Assembly: GCF_042683665.1 (NCBI RefSeq) | Contig: NZ_JBHUOO010000012.1 | DNA from: Leeuwenhoekiella polynyae | Lineage (GTDB): Bacteria; Bacteroidota; Bacteroidia; Flavobacteriales; Flavobacteriaceae | Length of the DNA stretch: 64,000 nucleotides | Direction: 5' to 3' (one strand) | Part shown: positions 53,756 to 61,924 of the stretch, one piece after another | Numbering within the stretch: position 1 is the stretch's first letter | Layout: each line of letters begins with the position of its first letter | The notes under the pieces: generated by a model | Database searches by the model: none | What the model saw: the letters and a program-made list of their open reading frames with translations, nothing else | What the model was told of the DNA's origin: nothing | Translations under genes and position numbers: made by a program

Positions 53756-54124
53756 AACTGTTCGATTTTGATAGATGATTTAACATAATACTTTGTAATG
53801 CATATTAGCAGAAACAAAGTATCCCGTGATTAGCGGTTTATTAAAAGACGAACATGTTCTAAATCTGTTACAGTAAAATTTAAATTTATTTGAGAATCTA
53901 AATTTTATATATGCTAATATCTTGAATTTAAAGAATTTGTGAAGGGTGTGGAATTTAAAGTTGCGTATAAAAGTACTTGGTTATAAAATAAAGAAAACCC
54001 GGGACCGCTAAATCCCGGGTTTTCAAGCCTGAACGTTAGAAATTAACACTAACCATCAAAACTAATTTTAAACGATTCAAACTTGGAAGTCGACTTCTAT
54101 TACATAGACCATTTAAAAAAGATA
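53756..54124. other. Gene-free divergent interval with an orphan hairpin
   Basis: AT-rich. AAAACCCGGGA (53994-54004) and TCCCGGGTTTT (54013-54023) form a perfect 11-bp stem with T-rich flank on the minus strand. It ends no visible gene and may mark a lost one. Otherwise no feature was seen. Confidence 0.55.
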
Positions 54125-54155
54125 TTGTTACACCTGCTATAATCATTTAACTTTG
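54125..54155 (+). promoter_or_regulatory. Bacteroidota-type promoter
   Basis: TTG (54125-54127), a 20-base spacer and TAACTTTG (54148-54155) fit the -33/-7 consensus closely. The ATG at 54160 is only four bases further, so the transcript must be nearly leaderless. Confidence 0.6.
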
Positions 54156-54159
54156 ATTT

Positions 54160-54525
54160 ATGAAAGCAAAAAAAACGCTGGTTCTGGGTGCTTCCTTAAA
54201 ACCCATTCGTTATTCTTATATGGCGATCAATCGTTTGGTACAAAAGGAACAGCCTGTAGTTGCAATAGGCTTGCGAGAAGGTACCGTTGCGGGGATAACC
54301 ATTCAAACCGGAAAACCTGATCTGAAAGGTATAGATACGGTGATATTGTACCTCAATGCGCAGCGTCAAGAAGAATATTACGAGTATCTGTTAGAGCTTA
54401 AGCCCAAACGGGTGATTTTTAATCCCGGTACTGAAAACCCGGAATTTTATAAAATTTTGGAAACTGCAGGGATTGAAGCCGAGTCTGCCTGTACTTTAGT
54501 GCTTTTGAGTACGAATAGCTACTAG
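54160..54525 (+). CDS. CoA-binding domain protein
   Basis: 121 residues of one Rossmann domain of the CoA_binding_2 (YccU-like) family: KKTLVLGASLKPIRYSYMAI at the start, AVVAIG-like strand and KRVIFNPGTENPEF near the end. Its role is unknown. Its 3' end overlaps that of the converging symporter gene by 30 bases. Confidence 0.85.
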   Translation: MKAKKTLVLGASLKPIRYSYMAINRLVQKEQPVVAIGLREGTVAGITIQTGKPDLKGIDTVILYLNAQRQEEYYEYLLELKPKRVIFNPGTENPEFYKILETAGIEAESACTLVLLSTNSY

Positions 54526-55941
54526 ACCCAAAAAGGTTAGTAATCCGTTGAGGATTAAAATAAAGAAACCAAATTCAAAATTGAGATACTGCATACTCAG
54601 ATCGCTGATTATGTAGCCTAGTATAGGACTGGCTATTGCGGCGAGTGGAACCCATTTGTCTTTGACATTCCATTTTGTAAAAAGACCGAAAGCGTACAAC
54701 CCTAATAATGGTCCATACGTATAACCGGCAAAAACAAAGAGTTTTGCGATCACGCTTTCATCTGCAATTAAATATTTAAATCCAATAATTACCAGCACCA
54801 GAATTACTGAAGCAGCGATATGAATCTTTTTTCTGATGGCTACCTGTCTGGCCTGATCGTATTTCTTTTCGATACCTAAAATATCTATACTGAAAGATGT
54901 GGTAAGCGAGGTGAGCGCACTATCTGCACTAGAATATGCGGCAGCAATAAGCCCCAGAATGAAACAAATAGCAATCCCGAACCCAAGTCCGCTTTTTGTT
55001 GCTATAAAAGGGAAAAGATCATCTTTAGAAGCTTCAATGCCGTTTTTCTGTGCGTAAACGGTAAGCAGCACACCCAGAGCAAGAAATATAAAATTTACTA
55101 CGGTGAGTACCAGTGTAAACCAGAACATGTTTTTCTGAGCATCTTTAAGGCTTCGGCAGGTGAGGTTTTTTTGCATCATATCCTGATCAAGACCGGTCAT
55201 TACAATTGCAATAAAAGCTCCACTAATAAACTGTTTAAAAAAGAAATCCTGACTCTTCCAGTCGTCAAAAAAGAACATTTGACTCCTATTGCTTTCGGCA
55301 ATAAAATCGAATATAGATCCGGCATTCAGCCCTAAATCAGCAGAGACAAAATAGATTGCAACTCCCAGTGCAGTAAGCATAAAAAGGGTTTGCAGCGTAT
55401 CTGTCCATACAATGGTTTTAATTCCGCTTTTAAAGGTGTACAACCAGATGAGTAAAATCGTGATGGTAACCGTAACCCAAAACGGGACGCCCATACTGTC
55501 AAAAACCAACAATTGCAACACATTAGCCACGAGATATAGCCTAAAACTTGCACCAACTACCCGACTTAATAAAAAGAAGGAAGCGCCGGTTTTATAGGAT
55601 GCAGTACCAAAGCGACCTTCTAAATACGTATAGATAGAGGTTAAGTTGAGTCTGTAATACAGCGGCAGCAATACTAAACTGATCACGGCATAACCCACTG
55701 TATATCCCAGGACCACCTGAAAATAGCTAAATTGTGAGGCTTCTACCCAACCCGGAACTGAAATAAACGTAACACCTGAAAGCGAAGCGCCAATCATTCC
55801 GAAAGCGACTAAATACCACGGCGATTGTTTACTTGCTTTAAAAAAGTCTTCGTTAGATCCGCCTTTACCGGTAAAATAAGAAACCAGCATTAAGGTGATA
55901 AAGTAGCCTGCAATGAGTAGTAAAATGGTTGTGGGCTGCAT
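54496..55941 (-). CDS. Sodium:solute symporter (SSS family)
   Basis: 481 residues from the ATG at 55941 (MQPTTILLLI); the frame is open to 56001. About 13 transmembrane helices are seen. FYFTGK-GGSNEDFFKASKQS is the typical loop after helix 1. AFGMIGASLSGVTFISVPGW and AAYSSADSALTSLTTSFSID contain the sodium-site Ser residues. The solute cannot be read from the sequence. Confidence 0.92.
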   Translation of the reverse strand: MQPTTILLLIAGYFITLMLVSYFTGKGGSNEDFFKASKQSPWYLVAFGMIGASLSGVTFISVPGWVEASQFSYFQVVLGYTVGYAVISLVLLPLYYRLNLTSIYTYLEGRFGTASYKTGASFFLLSRVVGASFRLYLVANVLQLLVFDSMGVPFWVTVTITILLIWLYTFKSGIKTIVWTDTLQTLFMLTALGVAIYFVSADLGLNAGSIFDFIAESNRSQMFFFDDWKSQDFFFKQFISGAFIAIVMTGLDQDMMQKNLTCRSLKDAQKNMFWFTLVLTVVNFIFLALGVLLTVYAQKNGIEASKDDLFPFIATKSGLGFGIAICFILGLIAAAYSSADSALTSLTTSFSIDILGIEKKYDQARQVAIRKKIHIAASVILVLVIIGFKYLIADESVIAKLFVFAGYTYGPLLGLYAFGLFTKWNVKDKWVPLAAIASPILGYIISDLSMQYLNFEFGFFILILNGLLTFLGLVAIRTQKH

Positions 55942-56098
55942 AAAACGTAAAAAAATAGGATTTGTAAAACTGTGGACGAAGATAAGATATAAAAACTTCA
56001 TCTTATTTATTTCTGATCAAGTGAGGCAACGCTGTAAGATTTTCCTAGAATTCTAGCTTGAGATGTGGACTGATCAGTTCGTATTAAAATCTTGATTA

Positions 56099-56131
56099 TT
56101 GGGTGAATTCTGTAAACTAAACTTACCTTTG
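56099..56131 (+). promoter_or_regulatory. Bacteroidota-type promoter
   Basis: TTG (56099-56101), a 22-base spacer and TACCTTTG (56124-56131). It precedes the four-gene cluster starting at 56235, leaving a leader of roughly 100 bases. Confidence 0.55.
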
Positions 56132-56234
56132 CAGTCCCATTTCTGATTCGTGTTTTTTTATCAGGAATGGAAACGGCAACAGCAATTGAATACTTCGCTG
56201 GTCTGGCGGATTGTTTAAAAATAACAACTTAACT

Positions 56235-56465
56235 ATGGAACTTCCTAAGTTTATACTGGGCGATAATACAGATTATCCCGAATCTATTTTTGTTTTGCAC
56301 ACCGATTTTCCACGATTTATAATCGATTTGAAAACCGATGATGTAGAGTGGTTTGAAGATTTTGATAAAAATGATGAGGACGAACTCGCAACAGAAGCAG
56401 AAGGATTAATTCAGGCAGCAACAGATTTTTACGACAGGGAGGTTGCACGCTACGAAGAAGAGTAG
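56235..56465 (+). CDS. Small acidic hypothetical protein
   Basis: 76 residues from the ATG at 56235 (MELPKFILGD). Strongly acidic, soluble: SIFVLHTDFPRFIIDLKTDD, then EWFEDFDKNDEDEL and a helical end DREVARYEEE. Its stop directly abuts the start of the PAP2 gene, so they are co-transcribed. The role is unknown. Confidence 0.75.
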   Translation: MELPKFILGDNTDYPESIFVLHTDFPRFIIDLKTDDVEWFEDFDKNDEDELATEAEGLIQAATDFYDREVARYEEE

Positions 56466-57038
56466 ATGAACGCGTTGAAGCAACTGGACTACGAACTGTT
56501 TCTTTACCTCAATAATCTGGGGACAGAGACTTGGGATCCGTTTTGGCTTTTTCTTACCGATAAATGGTCGAGTATCCCGCTTTATGCAGTTTTATTGTTC
56601 TTGATTTTTAAACGCTTTGGCGTTAAAGGAACACTTCTTACTTTAGTAACAGTCGCTTTATTGATAACAGCTACAGATCAACTTGCTAATGTTTTTAAGC
56701 ATGGTTTTGAGCGTTTGCGTCCCTGCGGTCAAGAAGGCATTATGGAGCAAGCGCGCTTTATAGCTGTTCGTTGTGGAAGTTTTGGGTATTTTTCGGCACA
56801 CGCTGCAAGCTCAATGGCTTTAGCTGTTTTTGTAGGCTTGTTGCTTAAGGCAAAATACAAATGGATATTTCCCCTTTTGTTGTTTTGGGCAATTTTAGTA
56901 GGATACAGTCGTATATATGTGGGTGTGCATTATCCCGGAGATGTGTTGACGGGGATGTTGATCGGTGCGCTCATTGGCTGGTTAATGCAACTGTTGCATC
57001 GTTTTAGCTACGCTAAATTTTTAAAAGAAACGTATTAG
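56466..57038 (+). CDS. PAP2-family membrane phosphatase
   Basis: 190 residues with about five transmembrane helices. The three acid-phosphatase motifs are present: KHGFERLRPC, GYFSAHAASS and SRIYVGVHYPGD. It dephosphorylates a lipid-linked phosphate (undecaprenyl pyrophosphate or phosphatidic acid type) on the outer side of the inner membrane. It is coupled to the next gene, an epimerase, with a one-base gap. Confidence 0.92.
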   Translation: MNALKQLDYELFLYLNNLGTETWDPFWLFLTDKWSSIPLYAVLLFLIFKRFGVKGTLLTLVTVALLITATDQLANVFKHGFERLRPCGQEGIMEQARFIAVRCGSFGYFSAHAASSMALAVFVGLLLKAKYKWIFPLLLFWAILVGYSRIYVGVHYPGDVLTGMLIGALIGWLMQLLHRFSYAKFLKETY

Positions 57039-57039
57039 T

Positions 57040-57984
57040 ATGAAAGCATTAGTAACCGGTGCAGCCGGTTTTATAGGTTCGCATTGTGCCGAACGTTTAA
57101 AAAAAATGGATTTTGAAGTAGTTGGAATAGACAACTTCTCACCGTATTACAGTCCGGATTTAAAGGATCGAAATGCCAAAGATCTTAAGGAAGCAGGAAT
57201 CCCAATTGTGATGGTAGATCTGCGAGAGCCTAAAGATTATAAAAAGCTGGATACTGATTTTGATTACATCTTTCACTTTGCAGCACAACCCGGTATAGCA
57301 GCGACTTCTAGTTTTGAAGATTATCTGATGAATAACCTGGTAGCGACCAAGAATTTGATAGATTTTGCATTAAAATGTGAGGGGTTAAAGCTGTTTACTA
57401 ATATATCTACTTCTTCTATATACGGTTTACGTGCAACCTTAACTGAAGATGCAGCACCAGAGCCGGCTTCTTTTTATGGTGTTACCAAACTTGCTGCTGA
57501 GCAAATCGTATTGTCTAAAACGCGGGAGCAAAAGATGAAAGCCTGTTCGCTGCGTTTATTTTCAGTTTACGGTCCACGAGAACGGCCTGAGAAATTGTAT
57601 ACCAAGTTGATAGGCTGTGGTTTTTTTCATCAGGAATTTCCTCTATTTGAAGGAAGTGAAGCGCACGTACGTAGTTTTACTTTTGTAGATGATATTATAG
57701 ACGGCGTGGTAAGTGTGATTGGTAAAGAAGATGCCATTGATGGCGAAGTGATCAATCTGGGGACAGAGCAGGAGCACACTACTGCAGAAGGTTTTACAAT
57801 TGTTGAAGAATTATTAGATACCAAGATCCGTAAAGATATTGTACCTAAACGTGGTGGAGACCAGATGTTTACCAAAGCCAATATTGAGAAAGCCCGCCGT
57901 TTGCTGAATTACAATCCGTCTACCACATTGAAGGAAGGTTTAGAAAAGCAGATTGCCTGGTACCGTAAAGAATTTGTAGACTAG
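57040..57984 (+). CDS. NAD-dependent sugar-nucleotide epimerase
   Basis: 314 residues, extended SDR. GAAGFIGSHCAERL binds NAD, SIYG and YGVTKLAAE carry the Ser and Tyr/Lys catalytic residues, and RLFSVYGPRERPE and NLGTEQEHT are typical of UDP-glucuronate 4-epimerase-like and related enzymes. It probably makes a nucleotide sugar for surface polysaccharide. It lies in an operon with PAP2. Confidence 0.87.
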   Translation: MKALVTGAAGFIGSHCAERLKKMDFEVVGIDNFSPYYSPDLKDRNAKDLKEAGIPIVMVDLREPKDYKKLDTDFDYIFHFAAQPGIAATSSFEDYLMNNLVATKNLIDFALKCEGLKLFTNISTSSIYGLRATLTEDAAPEPASFYGVTKLAAEQIVLSKTREQKMKACSLRLFSVYGPRERPEKLYTKLIGCGFFHQEFPLFEGSEAHVRSFTFVDDIIDGVVSVIGKEDAIDGEVINLGTEQEHTTAEGFTIVEELLDTKIRKDIVPKRGGDQMFTKANIEKARRLLNYNPSTTLKEGLEKQIAWYRKEFVD

Positions 57985-58011
57985 TTTTAAAACTAAAGAG
58001 GTTTAGTGCGT

Positions 58012-58281
58012 ATGAGATTGAATGAAAAAGACCGAAAGTTCGTAAAAGATTGGCAAGTAAAACGCGCGTCTAAAGTATCCTTTTTCTTAGGTGTAATTCT
58101 CCAGATCGTACTGCTGACCGTGACTTATAAATTAGTTCTCACTTTTATCTTTAAGGAAATTTTTGATCTGTATATATTTTTAGAATATGCGATCTTTGGA
58201 TTGGTTTTAGGACTGGTAATGGCATTTTTAAAATATCGTATGAATGAAAAACGGTATAAAAGATTGAAGTCCGGCAAATAA
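58012..58281 (+). CDS. Small two-helix membrane protein
   Basis: 89 residues from the ATG at 58012. A basic N-terminus is followed by two transmembrane helices (VSFFLGVILQIVLLTVTYKL and FLEYAIFGLVLGLVMAFLKY) and a basic tail. The last gene of the cluster that begins at 56235. The function is unknown. Confidence 0.7.
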   Translation: MRLNEKDRKFVKDWQVKRASKVSFFLGVILQIVLLTVTYKLVLTFIFKEIFDLYIFLEYAIFGLVLGLVMAFLKYRMNEKRYKRLKSGK

Positions 58282-58286
58282 TAATT

Positions 58287-59327
58287 TCATTTAGCTTTTT
58301 TCAACAATTCCTGCGCAGCCTGAAAAGCGGTAATTTTACCTGAATTCAAATCACCTAGAAGTTTTGGTAATTGATTTTGAACTTCAGCGTTTCCATAAAA
58401 ATCATCTTTCAACGCATTCTCAATACTGGTTTGCAACCAGTATTTATTTTGGTTTTTTCGATTTTCAGCAAAGAACTCATTGCTTTTTACCAGGTTGAGG
58501 TATTCTTCAATAAGTTCCCAGATGCTTGTTATGCCTTGATTTTCGAGAGCGCTGCACAACGCAACGCGGGGTTGCCATTTGCTAGCTTTTGCCGGAAATA
58601 AATGCAAAGCTTTTGCAAATGCCGTTTTAGCCTTTTTAGCTGCAGCTAGGTTTTCTCCATCTGCTTTGTTAATGATAAGCGCATCTGCCATTTCTATAAT
58701 ACCTCGTTTGATGCCTTGCAATTCATCACCCGCTCCGGCTAATTTCAGCAGTAAAAAGAAATCGGTCATATTATGCACCGCTGTTTCACTCTGACCTACA
58801 CCTACGGTTTCTATAAAAATCACCTCATAACCGGCCGCTTCACAAAGTATGATTGCTTCCCGGGTTTTGCGGGCTACACCGCCCAGAGAGTCTCCCGCAG
58901 CAGAAGGTCTGATAAAAGCTTTGGGGTTAGTAGCGAGTTGTTCCATACGGGTTTTATCGCCAAGGATACTTCCGTGCGAGATTGAGCTGCTGGGGTCTAT
59001 AGCTAAGACTGCTAGTTTTTTTCCTTTATTAATACAATGTGTGCCGAGCGCTTCAATAAAGGTGCTTTTACCCACGCCGGGAACACCTGTAATTCCTATG
59101 CGTACTGAATTACCGGAATAAGGAAGACACCCTTTTAAAATGACTTGTCCTACTTGCTGATGCTTAACAGCAGTACTTTCAATAAGGGTGATTGCCTGGC
59201 TCAAAGCTGTGGTGTTTCCGTTGCTTATTTTTGAAATAAGATCTTCAGCCTGTAGTATTTTTTTACGTTTCGCTATTATCTTTTCTGCAGACGCGGAATG
59301 GATATGTTTAGTTTTTTTAGGTTTCAA
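58287..59327 (-). CDS. meaB: Methylmalonyl-CoA mutase-associated GTPase MeaB
   Basis: 346 residues with a TTG start. The G3E-type GTPase motifs are GITGVPGVGKSTFIEALG, LAVLAIDPSS, FIETVGVGQSE and IINKADG. It guards and repairs the B12-dependent methylmalonyl-CoA mutase. No mutase gene is in the window. It is convergent with the small membrane protein gene. Confidence 0.93.
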   Translation of the reverse strand: MKPKKTKHIHSASAEKIIAKRKKILQAEDLISKISNGNTTALSQAITLIESTAVKHQQVGQVILKGCLPYSGNSVRIGITGVPGVGKSTFIEALGTHCINKGKKLAVLAIDPSSSISHGSILGDKTRMEQLATNPKAFIRPSAAGDSLGGVARKTREAIILCEAAGYEVIFIETVGVGQSETAVHNMTDFFLLLKLAGAGDELQGIKRGIIEMADALIINKADGENLAAAKKAKTAFAKALHLFPAKASKWQPRVALCSALENQGITSIWELIEEYLNLVKSNEFFAENRKNQNKYWLQTSIENALKDDFYGNAEVQNQLPKLLGDLNSGKITAFQAAQELLKKAK

Positions 59328-59525
59328 GCTTGATCTGTTTTAAGCAGTATAAAGGTAGGAGAAATTTGAAAATACAAAGGTCAGAATACGATAGATAGAA
59401 TGTGAATTAAAATAATCCCCTAAAAAAGAGTAAAACTTATTTTTGGGAAATCTTTAAGAATATCGCGTTGATTCCTCAAAGCAGTATTGGTATATTCAAC
59501 TATTAATCCATGAAAAATTCTAAAT

Positions 59526-59951
59526 ATGAAAGCTTTATATAAAGCGAAGGCTACCGCAACCGGTGGTCGCGACAGCAGTGTTTCATCAGACGACGGAACT
59601 TTAGACTTTAATTTATCTGTGCCTAAGGGACTTGGTGGTGCAGGAGGAGAAGGAACCAATCCTGAGCAGCTTTTTGCAGCCGGCTATTCGGCTTGTTTTG
59701 GTAGTGCACTAGCACACGTAGCTCGTGAGAAAAAAGTAGATCTTGGTGATTATACTGTCACTGCAACTGTAAAAATTGGTAAAAACGAAGAAGAGATGTT
59801 TCAATTGGCCGTTGTGTTAGATTGTTACCTGCCTACCGTAAATGTAGAAGAAGGCGAAGAACTTGTAAATGAGGCTCACGAAGTTTGCCCGTATTCTCGT
59901 GCTACGATGGATAATATTGATGTGACATTAAACCTGCTTTTAGACGAGTAG
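59526..59951 (+). CDS. ohr: Organic hydroperoxide resistance protein (Ohr)
   Basis: 141 residues of the OsmC/Ohr fold. The two active-site cysteines are in GYSACFGSAL and EVCPYSRAT, and the substrate-binding Arg/Glu are in TATGGRDSSV and GEGTNPEQLF. It reduces organic and lipid hydroperoxides. No OhrR-type regulator adjoins. A terminator follows at 59971-60002. Confidence 0.94.
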   Translation: MKALYKAKATATGGRDSSVSSDDGTLDFNLSVPKGLGGAGGEGTNPEQLFAAGYSACFGSALAHVAREKKVDLGDYTVTATVKIGKNEEEMFQLAVVLDCYLPTVNVEEGEELVNEAHEVCPYSRATMDNIDVTLNLLLDE

Positions 59952-59970
59952 TTTAAGCTTATTTTCAGAA

Positions 59971-60002
59971 TTAAGAACCCGCTTAAAGAGCGGGTTTTTT
60001 TT
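59971..60002 (+). terminator. Intrinsic terminator of ohr
   Basis: AAGAACCCGCTT and AGCGGGTTTTTTTT pair around AAAG. Confidence 0.88.
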
Positions 60003-60658
60003 ATGGGTGATAATTTTTAGGAATTGGCGGTGGCGGGGGTATACTATTGGTTTTGTCAATTTCCAAGTAATAAGGAATTTGTAACCGATAGGCATCTTGA
60101 TCCTCAGTCATTGTATTTGTGTAACGTGTTTTTAAAATTTTCTATTGAAGTGTTTTTGCCTGTCATTAGAATAGTGAATACTCACCAAAACACTTCTTAA
60201 TTCTTCTTTACTGAAATATCTAGATTTAATTTGAGTATTTAATGTCTCTTGAACTTTTAAAATAAATAATTCAGGAGAAATATTGTTTTTGAAGGTTTCT
60301 CTTAAGGAGTCATTTTGAAAATCAAAGAAATCTACATGACTGTAGCACGCCATTATACTTCGCTATGAGCATGATTTATGAATAGCGATTTTTAACTGAT
60401 AATTGTTGTCTGTAAAACTTAGAATGTTGGTTTTTCCGTTACAGGAATTTTTATCCATTACTGCGGCTAGATCTTTATAGGTTTTAAAATTATCCAGATC
60501 CAGAACTATTTTTTCTTGATATAATGAATTAAAAAGTTCTTCATTAGGGAAATATAAAATTTTAGGATCTTGAGCAGCTTCGGTAATCTCTAAGGGTTAG
60601 GAGCGCATGAATTCAGTCCTAAAAGCAGTATTAAAATCACAAAATAAAGTCCTTTCAT
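60001..60658 (-). pseudogene. Multiply broken lipoprotein gene
   Basis: An ATG at 60658 gives a lipoprotein signal (MKGLYFVILILLLGLNSCA) that meets a TAG after ten more bases' worth of codons. Shifting one frame restores LEITEAAQDPKILYFPNEEL, then LFNSLYQEKIVLDLDNFKTY to a TAG at 60365. Four codons on in the same frame is MACYSHVDFFDFQNDSLR... ending at 60132. A further shift gives MTEDQDAYRLQIPYYLEI and a PPPPPIPKNYHP end at 60001. One decaying gene of about 219 codons explains all pieces. The segment 60132-60353 alone could be a separate 73-residue gene. Confidence 0.6.
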
Positions 60659-60731
60659 TCTATTCTATTTTCGATTTCAGAATCAAATAACCAGCCACTC
60701 ATAGTTTATCTAAATTATTTAATTACAATTT

Positions 60732-60757
60732 TGCAACGCAGACGAAATCAGTTCGTC
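60732..60757 (+). promoter_or_regulatory. ECF-type autoregulated promoter
   Basis: TGCAAC (60732-60737) and CGTC (60754-60757) are separated by 16 bases, as in -35/-10 pairs recognised by ECF sigma factors. It lies just before the ECF sigma gene. An inverted repeat GACGAA/TTCGTC overlaps the -10 box. Confidence 0.5.
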
Positions 60758-60793
60758 CTTATAAAAGGAATTAGCAACTAACCAAATACCATT

Positions 60794-61339
60794 TTGCAAA
60801 TTACCGAAATACTTGAACGATGTAAGCAAAACGACCGGCGGGCGCAGATGCAGCTGTATAACAAATACAGCGAAGGCATGTACTACGTGGCGTTTCGGTT
60901 TTTGAAGAACTCGTTTGAAGCTGAAGAAGCGATGCAAGAAGGCTTTGTAAAGGCTTTTACAAAGATGCATCAGTACAATGGTGAAGTAACCTTTGGAGCC
61001 TGGTTAAAACGTATCGTGATCAATAAAAGTATCGATATGCTGAAGGCCAAAAAGCTAGAGCTTGTTGCTATCAACGAACAAGTATTAGGTACTGTAGATG
61101 AGTATAATGACTGGTCTGTAGATGATGGGATTACGCTAGATCAGATCAAAGAAGCTATTGAAGAATTGCCAGAACGGTATCGCTATGCTGTGATGCTTTT
61201 CTTAATAGAAGGCTATGACCATCAGGAAATATCAGAAATATTAGAAATAACCGAGGTGGCTTCACGTACGCTGGTTCACCGCGGAAAGAAAAAATTGCAG
61301 GAAAAATTAAAAACAAAATATCATGGCACAGGATATTAG
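60794..61339 (+). CDS. ECF-family sigma factor
   Basis: 181 residues with a TTG start; an in-frame TAA at 60779 rules out a longer form and no ATG is available. Region 2 contains YYVAFRFLKNSFEAEEAMQE and FGAWLKRIVINKSIDMLK. Region 4 contains LPERYRYAVMLFLIEGYDHQ, then EISEILEITEVASRTLVHRG. The weak start codon may limit synthesis. It overlaps the anti-sigma gene by 17 bases. A self-recognised promoter precedes it. Confidence 0.92.
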   Translation: MQITEILERCKQNDRRAQMQLYNKYSEGMYYVAFRFLKNSFEAEEAMQEGFVKAFTKMHQYNGEVTFGAWLKRIVINKSIDMLKAKKLELVAINEQVLGTVDEYNDWSVDDGITLDQIKEAIEELPERYRYAVMLFLIEGYDHQEISEILEITEVASRTLVHRGKKKLQEKLKTKYHGTGY

Positions 61340-61922
61340 AGAACTGTTTAAAAATGATTTAAGCATCCCTTCTGAAGGGCTTAAGAGAGGTCATGAAGCG
61401 CGGTTTAATGCGCGGCTTGATGCTAACTTTGGCGCACAACAAAAAGCAAAGGCAGAAGGTTATCTCTGGATGAAAATCGCAGCAGTACTTGTTGTACTCA
61501 TTGCAGTAACAGGCTTATTGCTTAACAACCCGTTGTCTGGTACTACCCAAGAACCAGAACAAGTAGAAGCCAATTCTGTAGCAACTACAGAAACCACTAA
61601 AGTTCAACTGAGTGATTTTTCACCAGAATACAAGCAGATTGAAGATCGCTATTTAGCGAGTATTCATATGGAACTGGCCCAACTCAACGTAACGGAAGAC
61701 AACAAAGCAATTGTAGATGCCTTTATGGGGCAGCTAGAAGAATTGAACCAAGAATACGATCGTCTCAACGCAGATTTAGTAGAGACCGGAGTAAACGACC
61801 AGAACATACAGGCTTTAATAGATAACCTGCAGTTCCGCTTGGATCTTTTGACCAAATTGAAAGAAAAATTGAATGAATTACAAGAGTCTCAATCTAGTGA
61901 GATTCAAACCAACACCCTATAA
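61323..61922 (+). CDS. Probable anti-sigma factor
   Basis: 199 residues. A cytoplasmic N-terminus (1-47, MAQDIRELFKNDLSIPSEGL...) is followed by one transmembrane helix (about 49-67, MKIAAVLVVLIAVTGLLL) and a periplasmic coiled-coil-like part ending in a Gln/Ser-rich tail. Position, overlap with the sigma gene and topology indicate a membrane anti-sigma factor. It lacks a clear zinc-binding HCC motif. Confidence 0.75.
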   Translation: MAQDIRELFKNDLSIPSEGLKRGHEARFNARLDANFGAQQKAKAEGYLWMKIAAVLVVLIAVTGLLLNNPLSGTTQEPEQVEANSVATTETTKVQLSDFSPEYKQIEDRYLASIHMELAQLNVTEDNKAIVDAFMGQLEELNQEYDRLNADLVETGVNDQNIQALIDNLQFRLDLLTKLKEKLNELQESQSSEIQTNTL

Positions 61923-61924
61923 TA

